NCBI GenBank assembly: GCA_036504595.1 | Contig: DASXUX010000083.1 | Span: 81,412 to 145,411, forward strand | Direction of reading: 5' to 3' | From: DASXUX01 sp036504595 | Lineage (GTDB): Bacteria; Planctomycetota; SZUA-567; H5-PLA8 | DNA length: 64,000 nucleotides | Shown: one piece after another, positions 42,833 through 51,173 of the stretch | Layout: every line of letters begins with the position of its first letter | How positions within the stretch are numbered: position 1 is the stretch's first letter | Position numbers and translations under genes: made by a program | The notes under the pieces: model-generated | The model's input: only the letters and a program-made list of their open reading frames with translations | What the model was told of the DNA's origin: nothing | Database searches by the model: none

Positions 42833-44413
42833 GTGAGCCCTCAGAAGAAAAGCGATCAAATCATCATTTTCGATACGACTCTGCGCGACGGCGAGCAGTC
42901 CCCAGGCGCCAGCATGAATCGCGAAGAGAAACTGCAGGTCGCGCATGCTCTACAGCGCCTGAAAGTGGATGTGATCGAGGCCGGCTTTCCAATTGCATCA
43001 CCCGGCGACTTCGAAGCCGTAAAGGCGATCGCCGGAGAGATAGACGGCCCGATTATCGCGGGCTTGGCGCGCAGCCTGGAAAAAGACATTAAAGCGGCCG
43101 GCGAAGCTGTGAAGGGCGCAAAGCACCCGCGCATTCACGTTTTCCTGGCGACCAGCGCCATTCATCGCGAGTTCAAACTCAAGAAGGCTAAGGACGAAAT
43201 CGTTCGCCAAGCGGTCTGGGCCGTGAAGATGGCTCGCGAGTACTGCGAAGACATCGAATTCAGCCCGGAAGACGCCAGCCGCACGGAGCCGGATTTTCTG
43301 TGCGAAGTCACGCAGGCCGTGATCGAAGCTGGCGCGACGACGGTCAACATTCCCGACACGGTCGGTTACGCCGTCCCGGAAGTCTACGGCTCGCTGATCC
43401 ACACGCTGAAAACGAAGGTGCCAAACATCGATAAAGCCATCATCTCGGTCCACTGCCACAACGATCTGGGCATGGCGGTGGCGAACAGTCTGGCTGGCGT
43501 GCGTAACGGCGCGCGGCAGGTCGAGTGCACCATCAACGGCATCGGCGAACGCGCGGGCAACGCGGCGCTCGAAGAAATCGTGATGGCTCTGAAGACGCGC
43601 CACGATTATTTTGGCGATATCACGACCGGCATCGATTCGAAGCGCCTCTTGCAGACGTCGCGGCTGGTCTCCAGCCTGACGGGCATTCACGTCCAGCGTA
43701 ACAAGGCCATCGTCGGCGAGAATGCCTTCGCGCACGAGTCCGGCATCCATCAGGACGGCATTCTGAAAGAGCGCACGACTTACGAAATCATGCACCCCGC
43801 CGACATCGGACTGGAGCAGTCGAACCTGGTTCTGGGGAAGCACTCGGGCAAACACGCATTCGCCGACCGGCTGAAGGAGCTGGGCTTCACGCTGGGCGAG
43901 AAAGAACTGCTGGACGCGTTCGAGCGTTTCAAGGTTCTCTGCGATAAGAAGAAGACGATTTACGACGCAGACCTGGAAGCGATCGTCGAAGACCAGCTCG
44001 AAGCCGCGCCACCAGTCTGGGAGCTGGAAACATTGCAGGTGACGACCGGAAACAAAATGTTGCCCACCGCGACCGTTTGCCTGCGCAAGGGTGAAGAGCA
44101 CATCCAGGATGCGGCCATCGGCGACGGACCCATCGCCGCGATGACCAATGCGATCGACCGCATCACCGGCGTAAAAGCCAAGCTGCTGGATTTCCAAGTG
44201 CGAGCCGTCAGCGTTGGCCAGGAGGCTCAGGGCGAGGTGACGGTGAAAGTAGAGGTTGACGGCACAATCGTACCCGGCCGCGGCCTGTCCACGGATATCA
44301 TCGAGGCCTCGGCCAAGGCCTACCTCAATGCGATCTGCCGCGCCGCCGCTCGCGGCACAAACCAATCAACGGACGAAATCGTGCGGCCTGGACGGATTGC
44401 GCCGAAGCTATAG
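42833..44413 (+). CDS. leuA: 2-Isopropylmalate synthase
   Basis: 526 residues from GTG 42833 (AAAGGA about 10 nt upstream), giving the usual LeuA N-terminus. HMGL-like barrel: FDTTLRDGEQSPGASM (metal and substrate), EFSPEDASRT, HCHNDLGMAVANSLAG (metal His pair), and ESGIHQDG. The C-terminal LeuA regulatory domain (about 390-520) ends in GRGLSTDIIEASAKAYLNA, the leucine-binding dimer domain. It condenses acetyl-CoA with 2-oxoisovalerate, committing to leucine; type-1 LeuA length and motifs distinguish it from CimA or homocitrate synthase. Stands alone, with its own promoter and a hairpin after the stop. Confidence 0.93.
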   Translation: MSPQKKSDQIIIFDTTLRDGEQSPGASMNREEKLQVAHALQRLKVDVIEAGFPIASPGDFEAVKAIAGEIDGPIIAGLARSLEKDIKAAGEAVKGAKHPRIHVFLATSAIHREFKLKKAKDEIVRQAVWAVKMAREYCEDIEFSPEDASRTEPDFLCEVTQAVIEAGATTVNIPDTVGYAVPEVYGSLIHTLKTKVPNIDKAIISVHCHNDLGMAVANSLAGVRNGARQVECTINGIGERAGNAALEEIVMALKTRHDYFGDITTGIDSKRLLQTSRLVSSLTGIHVQRNKAIVGENAFAHESGIHQDGILKERTTYEIMHPADIGLEQSNLVLGKHSGKHAFADRLKELGFTLGEKELLDAFERFKVLCDKKKTIYDADLEAIVEDQLEAAPPVWELETLQVTTGNKMLPTATVCLRKGEEHIQDAAIGDGPIAAMTNAIDRITGVKAKLLDFQVRAVSVGQEAQGEVTVKVEVDGTIVPGRGLSTDIIEASAKAYLNAICRAAARGTNQSTDEIVRPGRIAPKL

Positions 44414-44418
44414 GAGAC

Positions 44419-44457
44419 AGTCTGGAGTCTGGGGTCAATGGCCCCAGACTCCAGACT
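44419..44457. terminator. Perfect 16-bp hairpin between convergent genes (also a heptamer repeat)
   Basis: AGTCTGGAGTCTGGGG, 7-nt loop, CCCCAGACTCCAGACT. The arms are heptamer units AGTCTGG twice. Position between leuA and the kinase gene suits a bidirectional terminator, but there is no T-tract, so the repeat origin may be primary. Confidence 0.6.
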
Positions 44458-44470
44458 TGAAATGGAACGT

Positions 44471-47350
44471 TTACTTCAGGGGCTTTGTGGCCGCCTTGAC
44501 GGGTTCTTTTGGAGCAGGGTTCACAGGCGCCGTCTTGGGCTGTTCCTTCTCTGGCGGCTTAGGGGCTGGGGTGGGGGACTTTATCTCAGTTGAACGTTCC
44601 ACGGGCGCGACGGGTACCACGCCGAGCGTTTCGTGTAGATACGTCTTGTCCCGGTTCTCTTGGCATTCCTTCAGTTCCAACGCGAATTCCTCAGCCCGTT
44701 GCGGGTAGCGCTTGCTCAGTTCCAGAAAAGCCGCCAGAGCCGTCTCCCAGTATGGCAGTGCGACGGCCGGACTGAGGTACTTCTTGGCTTCTTTCGCGGC
44801 TTGCCGGGCCTGACTGATCTTCCCATCGAAAGCGGCGCGATCCTGCTGAGCATTCTCCAGGGAGGCGCGCAGTTCCTTCAGGCGGGCCTCGACCACCGCC
44901 GTCTGCTCGCGGATTTCCGGGCGATCGAAGAGGACCAGCGCCCCCGTACACGGCCGCAACGCTTCCGACCACGCCGCCAGCCGGCGCAACCCATCTGAGA
45001 GCGGCACGGCTTCGGCGGTCTCACGCAGCCGCCGGACCTCCAGCAGCAAAACGGCGTAACGATTTTCGGCTTCGAGTTGCTGCTTGCACTGAGCGACTTG
45101 TTGCGCAACATCGTCGGTCTGCAATATCTCGGCGGCTTTCTCGAATGCCGCCAGCGCCTCCCGCCAGGACGCGACTGCGGCCGCGCCGCTGGTGGCCATC
45201 TGCGCTCGGCCGCGCGTCTGAGCGGCCAGTTGCATCGCCATTTTGTACTCGGGCGGCATGCGCCGGGTCAGCAGGACCGTCACCTTGTCCTTAGCGCAGT
45301 CCTGCCACGCCATCGGCGTCGCTCCGGGATCGACACGGCGAGCCTGCAGCGCAAAAATATACCGCCCAGGCGGGAGTGAATCTTGAACATCCAGCGCGGG
45401 ATCGTCGTTCAGATCCGCCGGGACCACCATGCGCGGAGTCTTCTTGCCACTCGCGTCAACTGTTCCTTCCTGAACTCGCAGTCGTAGAAGGTCGAGCGAT
45501 GCATTCTTGGCCAGCGGCCTGTCGGGGTGCCCGAGTTCCACCCAGCGCGTCTCGATATACCTGGAATCCCCGCCGCCGCGGACACGGCCTTCCAGACGCA
45601 GGGGCGTGCCAGCGGGAACTTCGTAGAAGTCCCTTTCGGCGGCGCGCACACCTAGATCGACCACGACCTTGACCTGCTGCCGGGCAACTTCACGCGTGGT
45701 GCTTTTTTCGCGGACCACGACGGTGAACTCGGTGTCTGCTTCCAGCGGCACACTCACGTCAGTTCCCGGCCAAGCACGATCTTGCGAATGCCAGACGACC
45801 GCATAGGCGGCCGCGTTGTTCGTTCCAAGCTCTGCGTGAAGCTGAGCCTCCTGGCCAGCCTTGATGACGGGAGGTGCTTGCAGCCGAAGCGCGATGGTTG
45901 CCGGGGTGGGGGCGCTGCGGCTGAAAAATCGCGGCAGGGCCGCCCAGAGTGTCAGGGCGAGCAAGGCAGCGCAGCCGGCTACCCACACGCGGCGGCTTTT
46001 CGGCGCTGTAGGGGTTTGCTCCTCGATGATTTCCGGTGCCGTCCACACTTGGCTGGGCGCCTTCAGCGCGCGGCTTTGAGAAGGAGCCTTGAAGACGGTT
46101 GATTGTGGCCGGCGGATCGCCAAATTTTGGATTTTGGATTTTGGATTTTGGATGCGTAGTTCGTCAAGCGAGAACTGCTCTTCAGGCTTCTCGGGCTTCT
46201 TCGGCCGAGGAGAAACAGTGGCTTTGCCCTCGGCGATCTGGTCGAGCGCAGCCTCCAAGCCCTTCAACAGATGCCCGGCGTCGTCAAAGCGGTCTTCCGG
46301 CTTTTTCGCCAGACAGCAATCGAGAATATCCAGGACGCAGTCGGGGATTTCCGGACGCATTTCCCGAATGTCGGGAAGCGGCGCGTCCTTGATTAGGCGC
46401 GCAAGCTGCGAGAGATCCTTTTCATCAAAAGGCGGCTTCTGCGTCAGCAGCATCCATAGCGTCGCGCCCATCGACCAGACGTCGGAGGCTGGGCCGGCCA
46501 CGGCGCCAATATCCCATTGCTCGGGGCTCATGTATTCGGGCGTGCCGAGCAGCAGTCCCATGCGCGTGACAGGCAGGCGGCTGCCTGGGCCGCTGGTGCT
46601 GAGTGCCTTCGCCAACCCGAGATCCGAAAGCAGCACGCGGCCGTCGTCGGCGACGAGAATGTTCTCGGGTTTGATGTCGCGGTGAATCACCTGGTGTTCG
46701 TGCGCTGCCTGCATGCCCAGCGTTGCATCGTGGATGATCTGGAGTGCGAGCGGAACGTTCAGCGGGCCTTTGGCGTCCACCAACTGACGCGCGGTCTGAC
46801 CCGCGACGAAGTCCATCACCAGGAAAATGATCTCGCCTTGCTCATCGACGTGGATCGTGCGCACGACGTTCGGGTGCTTGATCTGCGCGGAGATGCGGGC
46901 TTCCTGCCGAAAGCGCTGCACAAACTGCTCGTCGCGAGCGCTGGGCAGCGGCATGATCTTAACGGCCACGTCCAGCGCCAGGGAATCATCGTAGCCGTGG
47001 TAGACGGCGCCCATTCCGCCTACGCCGAGCTTCTTGATCAGGCGGACCTTGCCGAGCCACTTGGCGTTTTCGCGCACCGGCGCGTCTCGCAGCAGCTTGT
47101 CAGTAAGCAGCGCCGGATCGCCGACGATGACCGACGAGATCCCGTTGACGGGTTGTTCGACGGCGCGCTGGGAGTAGGGGACGCGGTCCAATTCGGCCGG
47201 CGTGGCAGAGATCACGCGGCTGGCGCCTTCGCCATCGGCTTGAGCCTTGAAATCGTGGCCGCATTGGTGGCAGCGCAGAGTTGCTCCCAGGGAGACTGCG
47301 TCATGAGCGCAGCCGCACGCCGGACAGGCAACCTTGACGACCAGTGGCAA
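44471..47350 (-). CDS. Membrane-spanning Ser/Thr protein kinase with N-terminal zinc ribbon
   Basis: 959 residues from TTG 47350 (GAGGGG 6 nt upstream). Zinc ribbon C9/C12/C27/C30; Hanks kinase about 103-370 with GVGGMGAVY, K131 (VAVKI), HRDIKPEN (D225), DLG (D243) and GTPEYMSPEQ, so it should be active. A juxtamembrane stretch, one membrane helix (about 455-473, WVAGCAALLALTLWAALP), then an extracytoplasmic beta region and a helical, Pro-rich tail. Typical of planctomycete sensor kinases; ligand and targets unknown. The segment RIQNPKSKIQNLA (399-411) is encoded by a heptamer repeat, in the linker before the membrane helix. Confidence 0.9.
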   Translation of the reverse strand: MPLVVKVACPACGCAHDAVSLGATLRCHQCGHDFKAQADGEGASRVISATPAELDRVPYSQRAVEQPVNGISSVIVGDPALLTDKLLRDAPVRENAKWLGKVRLIKKLGVGGMGAVYHGYDDSLALDVAVKIMPLPSARDEQFVQRFRQEARISAQIKHPNVVRTIHVDEQGEIIFLVMDFVAGQTARQLVDAKGPLNVPLALQIIHDATLGMQAAHEHQVIHRDIKPENILVADDGRVLLSDLGLAKALSTSGPGSRLPVTRMGLLLGTPEYMSPEQWDIGAVAGPASDVWSMGATLWMLLTQKPPFDEKDLSQLARLIKDAPLPDIREMRPEIPDCVLDILDCCLAKKPEDRFDDAGHLLKGLEAALDQIAEGKATVSPRPKKPEKPEEQFSLDELRIQNPKSKIQNLAIRRPQSTVFKAPSQSRALKAPSQVWTAPEIIEEQTPTAPKSRRVWVAGCAALLALTLWAALPRFFSRSAPTPATIALRLQAPPVIKAGQEAQLHAELGTNNAAAYAVVWHSQDRAWPGTDVSVPLEADTEFTVVVREKSTTREVARQQVKVVVDLGVRAAERDFYEVPAGTPLRLEGRVRGGGDSRYIETRWVELGHPDRPLAKNASLDLLRLRVQEGTVDASGKKTPRMVVPADLNDDPALDVQDSLPPGRYIFALQARRVDPGATPMAWQDCAKDKVTVLLTRRMPPEYKMAMQLAAQTRGRAQMATSGAAAVASWREALAAFEKAAEILQTDDVAQQVAQCKQQLEAENRYAVLLLEVRRLRETAEAVPLSDGLRRLAAWSEALRPCTGALVLFDRPEIREQTAVVEARLKELRASLENAQQDRAAFDGKISQARQAAKEAKKYLSPAVALPYWETALAAFLELSKRYPQRAEEFALELKECQENRDKTYLHETLGVVPVAPVERSTEIKSPTPAPKPPEKEQPKTAPVNPAPKEPVKAATKPLK
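46125..46153. repeat. Heptamer tandem repeat (TTTTGGA type) inside coding sequence
   Basis: GG recurs at 46129, 46136, 46143 and 46150, with perfect TTTTGGA units. Read on the minus strand as part of the kinase juxtamembrane linker. Confidence 0.92.
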
Positions 47351-47430
47351 GAGGAACCCCTCGTTGAAATCAGCAGGAACTTACCAAAGTTGCGCGCGGA
47401 ATCAACAGAAGCTGGTGAGTGGTGACGGAC

Positions 47431-47460
47431 GTTTAGGGTTTGACGTTTAAGGTTTGAACG
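47431..47460. repeat. Heptamer tandem repeat (GTTTNNN type)
   Basis: Units GTTTAGG, GTTTGAC, GTTTAAG, GTTTGAA at exact 7-nt spacing, between the divergent kinase and prenyltransferase genes. Confidence 0.85.
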
Positions 47461-47480
47461 TTATTGGCTAAAATCCGGGC

Positions 47481-48383
47481 ATGCTGAAAAAGGTCGCTCT
47501 ACTGCTGGATTCGATCAAGTTCGCGCACTCCCTGTTTGCGCTGCCGTTTGCACTGTCGGCGATGGTTGTCGCGGCACGCGGATGGCCGGAATGGAAGACG
47601 TTTGGCTTGATCCTCCTGTGCATGGTCAGTGCGCGCAGCGCCGCGATGGCATTCAACCGGCTTGCAGACCGGCAGATCGATGCGCGGAATCCTCGCACGC
47701 AGAACAGGCCCACGGTCACCGGTGCGGTCTCGCCTGCAGCGCTGATGGTCTTCCTTGTCGTCAGCGCGGTCGTGTTTGTCAGCGCCACGGCATTTCTGAA
47801 TCGCACCTGCTTCGTGTTTGCACTACCGGTCCTTGCCATACTTCTCGGCTACTCGCTATCGAAACGTTTCACCAGCCTATGTCATTTTTGGCTGGGACTT
47901 TCTTTGGGATTGGCGCCGCTCGGAGCGCATCTCGCTGTCAAAGGGAACCTTGCACCGCTGCCGGGACTGGGGCTGCGCTGGGGGCTTTCGTTCGAATTGT
48001 TCCCGCTGCTTCTGCTCGCGGCGGTGTTGTGCTGGGTGGCCGGATTCGATCTGATCTATGCGTGCCCTGACTACAAAGTCGATTCTGCCGATCCGGATCT
48101 TCACTCGATGCCAAAGCGCATCGGAATTCGCGGCGCGCTGCGTCTTTCGGCCGTGTTGCATGCGTTGGCCGCGCTGCTTCTCTTCGCCGCTGGTTATTAC
48201 GCGGGAATGGGAACGCTCTACTGCCTGAGCGTCGTCGTGAGTTCAGCCCTCCTCGTTTACGAACACTGGATCGTCAGTCCAAACGATCTGAGCCGTGTGA
48301 ACGTGGCATTCTTTACCGTGAATGGCTTGGTCAGTTTGCTGCTATTTGCGGCGGTCTTTGTGGAGTGGGTGTGTTGGCGGTAG
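47481..48383 (+). CDS. UbiA-family prenyltransferase (UbiA/MqnP type)
   Basis: 300 residues with eight to nine membrane helices. Both Mg-prenyl-diphosphate motifs are present: NRLADRQIDARNPRTQNRP and DLIYACPDYKVDSAD. These match the 4-hydroxybenzoate polyprenyltransferase branch, which includes MqnP of the futalosine menaquinone route. It prenylates an aromatic quinone precursor in the membrane. Which of the two pathways applies cannot be decided without neighbours such as mqn or ubi genes, absent here. Divergent from the kinase gene. No strong ribosome-binding site (a heptamer repeat lies 20 bp upstream). Confidence 0.85.
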   Translation: MLKKVALLLDSIKFAHSLFALPFALSAMVVAARGWPEWKTFGLILLCMVSARSAAMAFNRLADRQIDARNPRTQNRPTVTGAVSPAALMVFLVVSAVVFVSATAFLNRTCFVFALPVLAILLGYSLSKRFTSLCHFWLGLSLGLAPLGAHLAVKGNLAPLPGLGLRWGLSFELFPLLLLAAVLCWVAGFDLIYACPDYKVDSADPDLHSMPKRIGIRGALRLSAVLHALAALLLFAAGYYAGMGTLYCLSVVVSSALLVYEHWIVSPNDLSRVNVAFFTVNGLVSLLLFAAVFVEWVCWR

Positions 48384-48394
48384 GCTGCGCGTCC

Positions 48395-48778
48395 TCACCA
48401 CAGGCGTTTGACGCCATAGGCGTCCAACTGCGAGTTGTTACTTACAAGCACATACCCGTCTTCCAGTGCTTGCGCGACCAACATGCGATCGAATGGATCG
48501 CGGTGATGGAGCGGCAATGTCGAAAGGCGCAGAACATGCTCAAAAGCAATCGGCAACATGGCAACGCGTTGAGAGGCGAGTGCCTCGCACATGCTGGCGA
48601 ATGGATAGCCAAGCGTCAGCTTGCCCACACTGAACTTGATCGAAATCTCAAAAATGCTCGCCATACTCACCGAGCAGTCGTTCACTGGGTTCTCGATGGC
48701 AAGGCTTGCGGCCTTGCTAAGACGTTTATCGTCAGCCAATAGCCAAAGCAGGGTATGAGTATCCAGCAGAAGTCTCAC
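48395..48778 (-). CDS. PIN-domain toxin (VapC/COG3744 type)
   Basis: 127 residues; ATG 48778 overlaps the antitoxin stop by 4 bp (ATGA), typical of toxin-antitoxin pairs. PIN-domain residues: D in LLLDTHTLLW, E in SIFEISIKFSVGKL, D in HHRDPFDRMLVAQA. The fourth position, usually SND in this group, is SNN here. Such toxins are Mg-dependent RNases acting on tRNA, rRNA or mRNA. Whether it is active is uncertain. Confidence 0.85.
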   Translation of the reverse strand: MRLLLDTHTLLWLLADDKRLSKAASLAIENPVNDCSVSMASIFEISIKFSVGKLTLGYPFASMCEALASQRVAMLPIAFEHVLRLSTLPLHHRDPFDRMLVAQALEDGYVLVSNNSQLDAYGVKRLW

Positions 48779-49017
48779 TTCACGTATCCTTCCAGTTCAG
48801 GCAGCGGGTCGTCGAAGTCGGGGGACATCCATATCTTGCCTTTCCAGATGCCGAGCAATTCGCGCTTCTTTGTAGACGAAGGAGCGGGCGCTGGGACTAG
48901 CTTTGCTACGGGCTGCGAGTCGCGGGTCAGCACGACCTCGTCTCCATGCGCGACGATTTCAAGGAGTTTATCCAGGCCGGAGCGTGCTTCATCAAGGGTA
49001 GCTGTATGCGTGCTCAT
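48775..49017 (-). CDS. Phd/YefM-type antitoxin
   Basis: 80 residues from ATG 49017 (GGGAG about 10 nt upstream). The N-terminal half is the Phd DNA-binding fold (TATLDEARSGLDKLLEIVA, GDEVVLTRDSQPVAKLVP); the C-terminus (KIWMSPDFDDPLPEL) is the usual toxin-wrapping tail. Expected to neutralise the PIN toxin and repress the pair. Divergent from mutM across about 140 bp. Confidence 0.85.
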   Translation of the reverse strand: MSTHTATLDEARSGLDKLLEIVAHGDEVVLTRDSQPVAKLVPAPAPSSTKKRELLGIWKGKIWMSPDFDDPLPELEGYVK

Positions 49018-49158
49018 ATCGTTCTTTCTCCCGCATCCTTCGACTGTAAATATATGACTTCTCGCGAGGAAACACAATGCCCGCCGCCGCAGTGTTCCTT
49101 GCCGGCGCCTTCGCTACAGCGTAGAACAGCTACTGAAGACGAGGATCGTAGCTGCCGC

Positions 49159-49980
49159 ATGCCTGAACTCCCCGAAGTCGAAACCGTAGTGCGCGCGCTG
49201 ACCCAGCCACTACTTGGCCGGCGAATTTCGCGCATCGAGGTTCTGCACAGGCCTTCGGTCGCCGGCTCGCCCTGGCCGCTTCAGAAGATATGCGGGCAGC
49301 GCTTTCAACGCCTCTTTCGACGTGGAAAGTTCATACGCATGGACCTGGACGGTGGCGCGGGGATGGCCGTCCACCTGCGCATGACGGGCTGGCTGGGGGT
49401 GACGGACGCGCACGCGCCGGCCGATCCGCACACTCGTGTGCGGTTCCTCCTGGATGACGGGCGCGAGGTCCTGGTGTTTCGCGACATCCGCACATTTGGG
49501 CGAATCTGGTGCGGTCGGACCGGCGACCTGGAGGCGCTGACGGCGCTCGCTAAGCTCGGCCCCGAACCGCTGGAGATCGCTGCCGATGCTTTCGCCGAAC
49601 GCTTGCTGTCGCGGCGCGGACGGCTGAAATCGCTCTTGCTGAACCAGGAGTTTTTGGCGGGCGTGGGCAACATCTACGCCGATGAAGCGCTCTTCGCTGC
49701 CAGCCTGCATCCGCTGGGGAATGCATTGCGGCTGAAGGTCGAGCAGGCGCGGAAACTGCATGCCGCGATTCAGAAGATTCTTCGCGCCGCGATTGACGCT
49801 GGCGGGTCCAGCGTGGTGAACTACCGCCGGCCGGACGGCGAGCGTGGGTGGTTTCAACGTGAACTTGCAGTCTATGGTCGTGAAGGTCTGCCATGCGTCC
49901 GGTGCGGAGCAGCGATTCGCCGGATTGTCGTGGGACAGCGCGGGACGTGGTTTTGCCCGAAGTGTCAGAAGAAGCGCTAG
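49159..49980 (+). CDS. mutM: Formamidopyrimidine-DNA glycosylase
   Basis: 273 residues from ATG 49159; PELPEVE follows the start, Pro being the catalytic N-terminus after Met removal. Helix-two-turn-helix LLNQEFLAGVGNIYADEALF binds DNA, and the C-terminal zinc finger has two Cys pairs (CVRCGAA, CPKC). Removes 8-oxoguanine and formamidopyrimidines and nicks the abasic site. Length and all motifs are normal. Initiation signal is weak (GAGG too far). Followed by a 110-bp dispersed repeat. Confidence 0.95.
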   Translation: MPELPEVETVVRALTQPLLGRRISRIEVLHRPSVAGSPWPLQKICGQRFQRLFRRGKFIRMDLDGGAGMAVHLRMTGWLGVTDAHAPADPHTRVRFLLDDGREVLVFRDIRTFGRIWCGRTGDLEALTALAKLGPEPLEIAADAFAERLLSRRGRLKSLLLNQEFLAGVGNIYADEALFAASLHPLGNALRLKVEQARKLHAAIQKILRAAIDAGGSSVVNYRRPDGERGWFQRELAVYGREGLPCVRCGAAIRRIVVGQRGTWFCPKCQKKR

Positions 49981-49981
49981 G

Positions 49982-50095
49982 GTGTGGCACGCATGTGGCA
50001 GGCGCCGTTCGCTTGGCGCCAGTCTCCTGCGTGCAGGTTGGCGCACAGCACGCTTGAGTTCGCGCATGAAGCCGCGCGAACGCAAGCGTGCCACC
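49982..50095. repeat. About 110-bp dispersed repeat with TGGCACGC ends, copy 1
   Basis: Begins GTGTGGCACGC and ends GCAAGCGTGCCAC, an inverted-terminal layout. Its inner blocks (GGCGCC...GGCGCC, CACGCTTGAGTTCGC) match, in reverse orientation, 53790-53900. Lies between mutM and rluD stop codons. Confidence 0.8.
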
Positions 50096-51070
50096 TCATA
50101 GCGCACGCAACTTCTCCAATGCCGTCTGCATGTCGGCGGGGAGCGGCGCATCCAGCACCATCGGCGTCTTTGTGATTGGATGTAGAAACGCCAGGCGGCG
50201 CGCGTGAAGTGCGTGACGACAGAGGCCAAGTTCCGGCACTTCACCTTCTTTTCCGTAGAGCACATCCGCGAGAATCGGATAGCCGCTCTTGGCCAGATGC
50301 ACGCGAATCTGATGCGTTCGGCCGGTGCGCGGCTGCGCTTTCACGTAAAAGATCGGGCCTTTGAAGCGTTCCAGCACCGTAAATTCAGTGTAAGCTTCGC
50401 GGCCCTCATTTGCTTCGCGCGGAACCGTCATTTCAGTGCGGCGCGTGCGATGGCGAGCGATGCGGCCGGCGCAGGCAAAGCTGTCCTGGCGTGGGCTGCC
50501 GTAGCAAAGCGCCACGTATTCCTTCTTGATCGTTCGCCCAGAGAATTGTTCAGCCAGTCCGCGATGAGCAAGGTCGTTCTTGGCCGCGACGATCACGCCG
50601 GAAGTGTCTTTGTCGAGGCGGTGCACAATTCCCGGACGAAGCTTCCCGTTGATCGTCGAAAGGTCTTTACAGCGAAAGAGCAGTGCATTGACCAACGCGC
50701 CGGAGGTGTGGCCGGAACTCGGATGTGTCACCATGCCGGCGGGCTTGTTGACGACGATAATGTCGTGGTCTTCGAAAAGGACGTCGAGCGGGATGTCTTC
50801 CGGCCGGGCTTCGATTTCTTCGGGTTCTGGCAAGATGACATGAATGTGCTCACCGCCGCGGACGACAGCGCTTGGTTTCACGCGAGCGGCGTTGACCGTG
50901 ATCGCGCCCTGTTTCAACAGCCGCGCGATGTACGAACGCGAGAGCTGCGGGAATTCCTTGGTGAGCGCGGTGTCGAGTCGCGAGCCGGCATGCTGAACTG
51001 GCATCGTGACCTCAAACTCATCCTGAGTCTCGCCGGCCGGCTCGCCTGCAATCTGCTGCTCTTCATTCAT
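50096..51070 (-). CDS. rluD: RluD-type 23S rRNA pseudouridine synthase
   Basis: 324 residues from ATG 51070. An S4 RNA-binding domain lies at about 32-90 (SRLDTALTKEFPQLSRSYIA). The catalytic region has IVVNKPAGMVTHPS and HRLDKDTSG, whose Asp is the pseudouridine synthase nucleophile, then RTGRTHQIRVHLA. RluD modifies helix 69 of 23S rRNA; close paralogues (RluC) have the same layout, so the symbol is the best fit, not certain. Stop converges with mutM through the 110-bp repeat. Confidence 0.88.
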   Translation of the reverse strand: MNEEQQIAGEPAGETQDEFEVTMPVQHAGSRLDTALTKEFPQLSRSYIARLLKQGAITVNAARVKPSAVVRGGEHIHVILPEPEEIEARPEDIPLDVLFEDHDIIVVNKPAGMVTHPSSGHTSGALVNALLFRCKDLSTINGKLRPGIVHRLDKDTSGVIVAAKNDLAHRGLAEQFSGRTIKKEYVALCYGSPRQDSFACAGRIARHRTRRTEMTVPREANEGREAYTEFTVLERFKGPIFYVKAQPRTGRTHQIRVHLAKSGYPILADVLYGKEGEVPELGLCRHALHARRLAFLHPITKTPMVLDAPLPADMQTALEKLRAL

Positions 51071-51173
51071 GGCATTCGCACGCGCCGGGAGAATTCGGGT
51101 GTGATCTAAAAGAGAGTGCTGAGCAGCGTTCGGGCCGCTCAGCACTCGAAATACACGATCGAAAGAATTCGTT

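Noticed and set aside
44419..44457. Simple intrinsic terminator only
   Set aside because: The stem is perfect but lacks a T-tract and is built from AGTCTGG heptamers, so it was kept as a dual call rather than a plain terminator.
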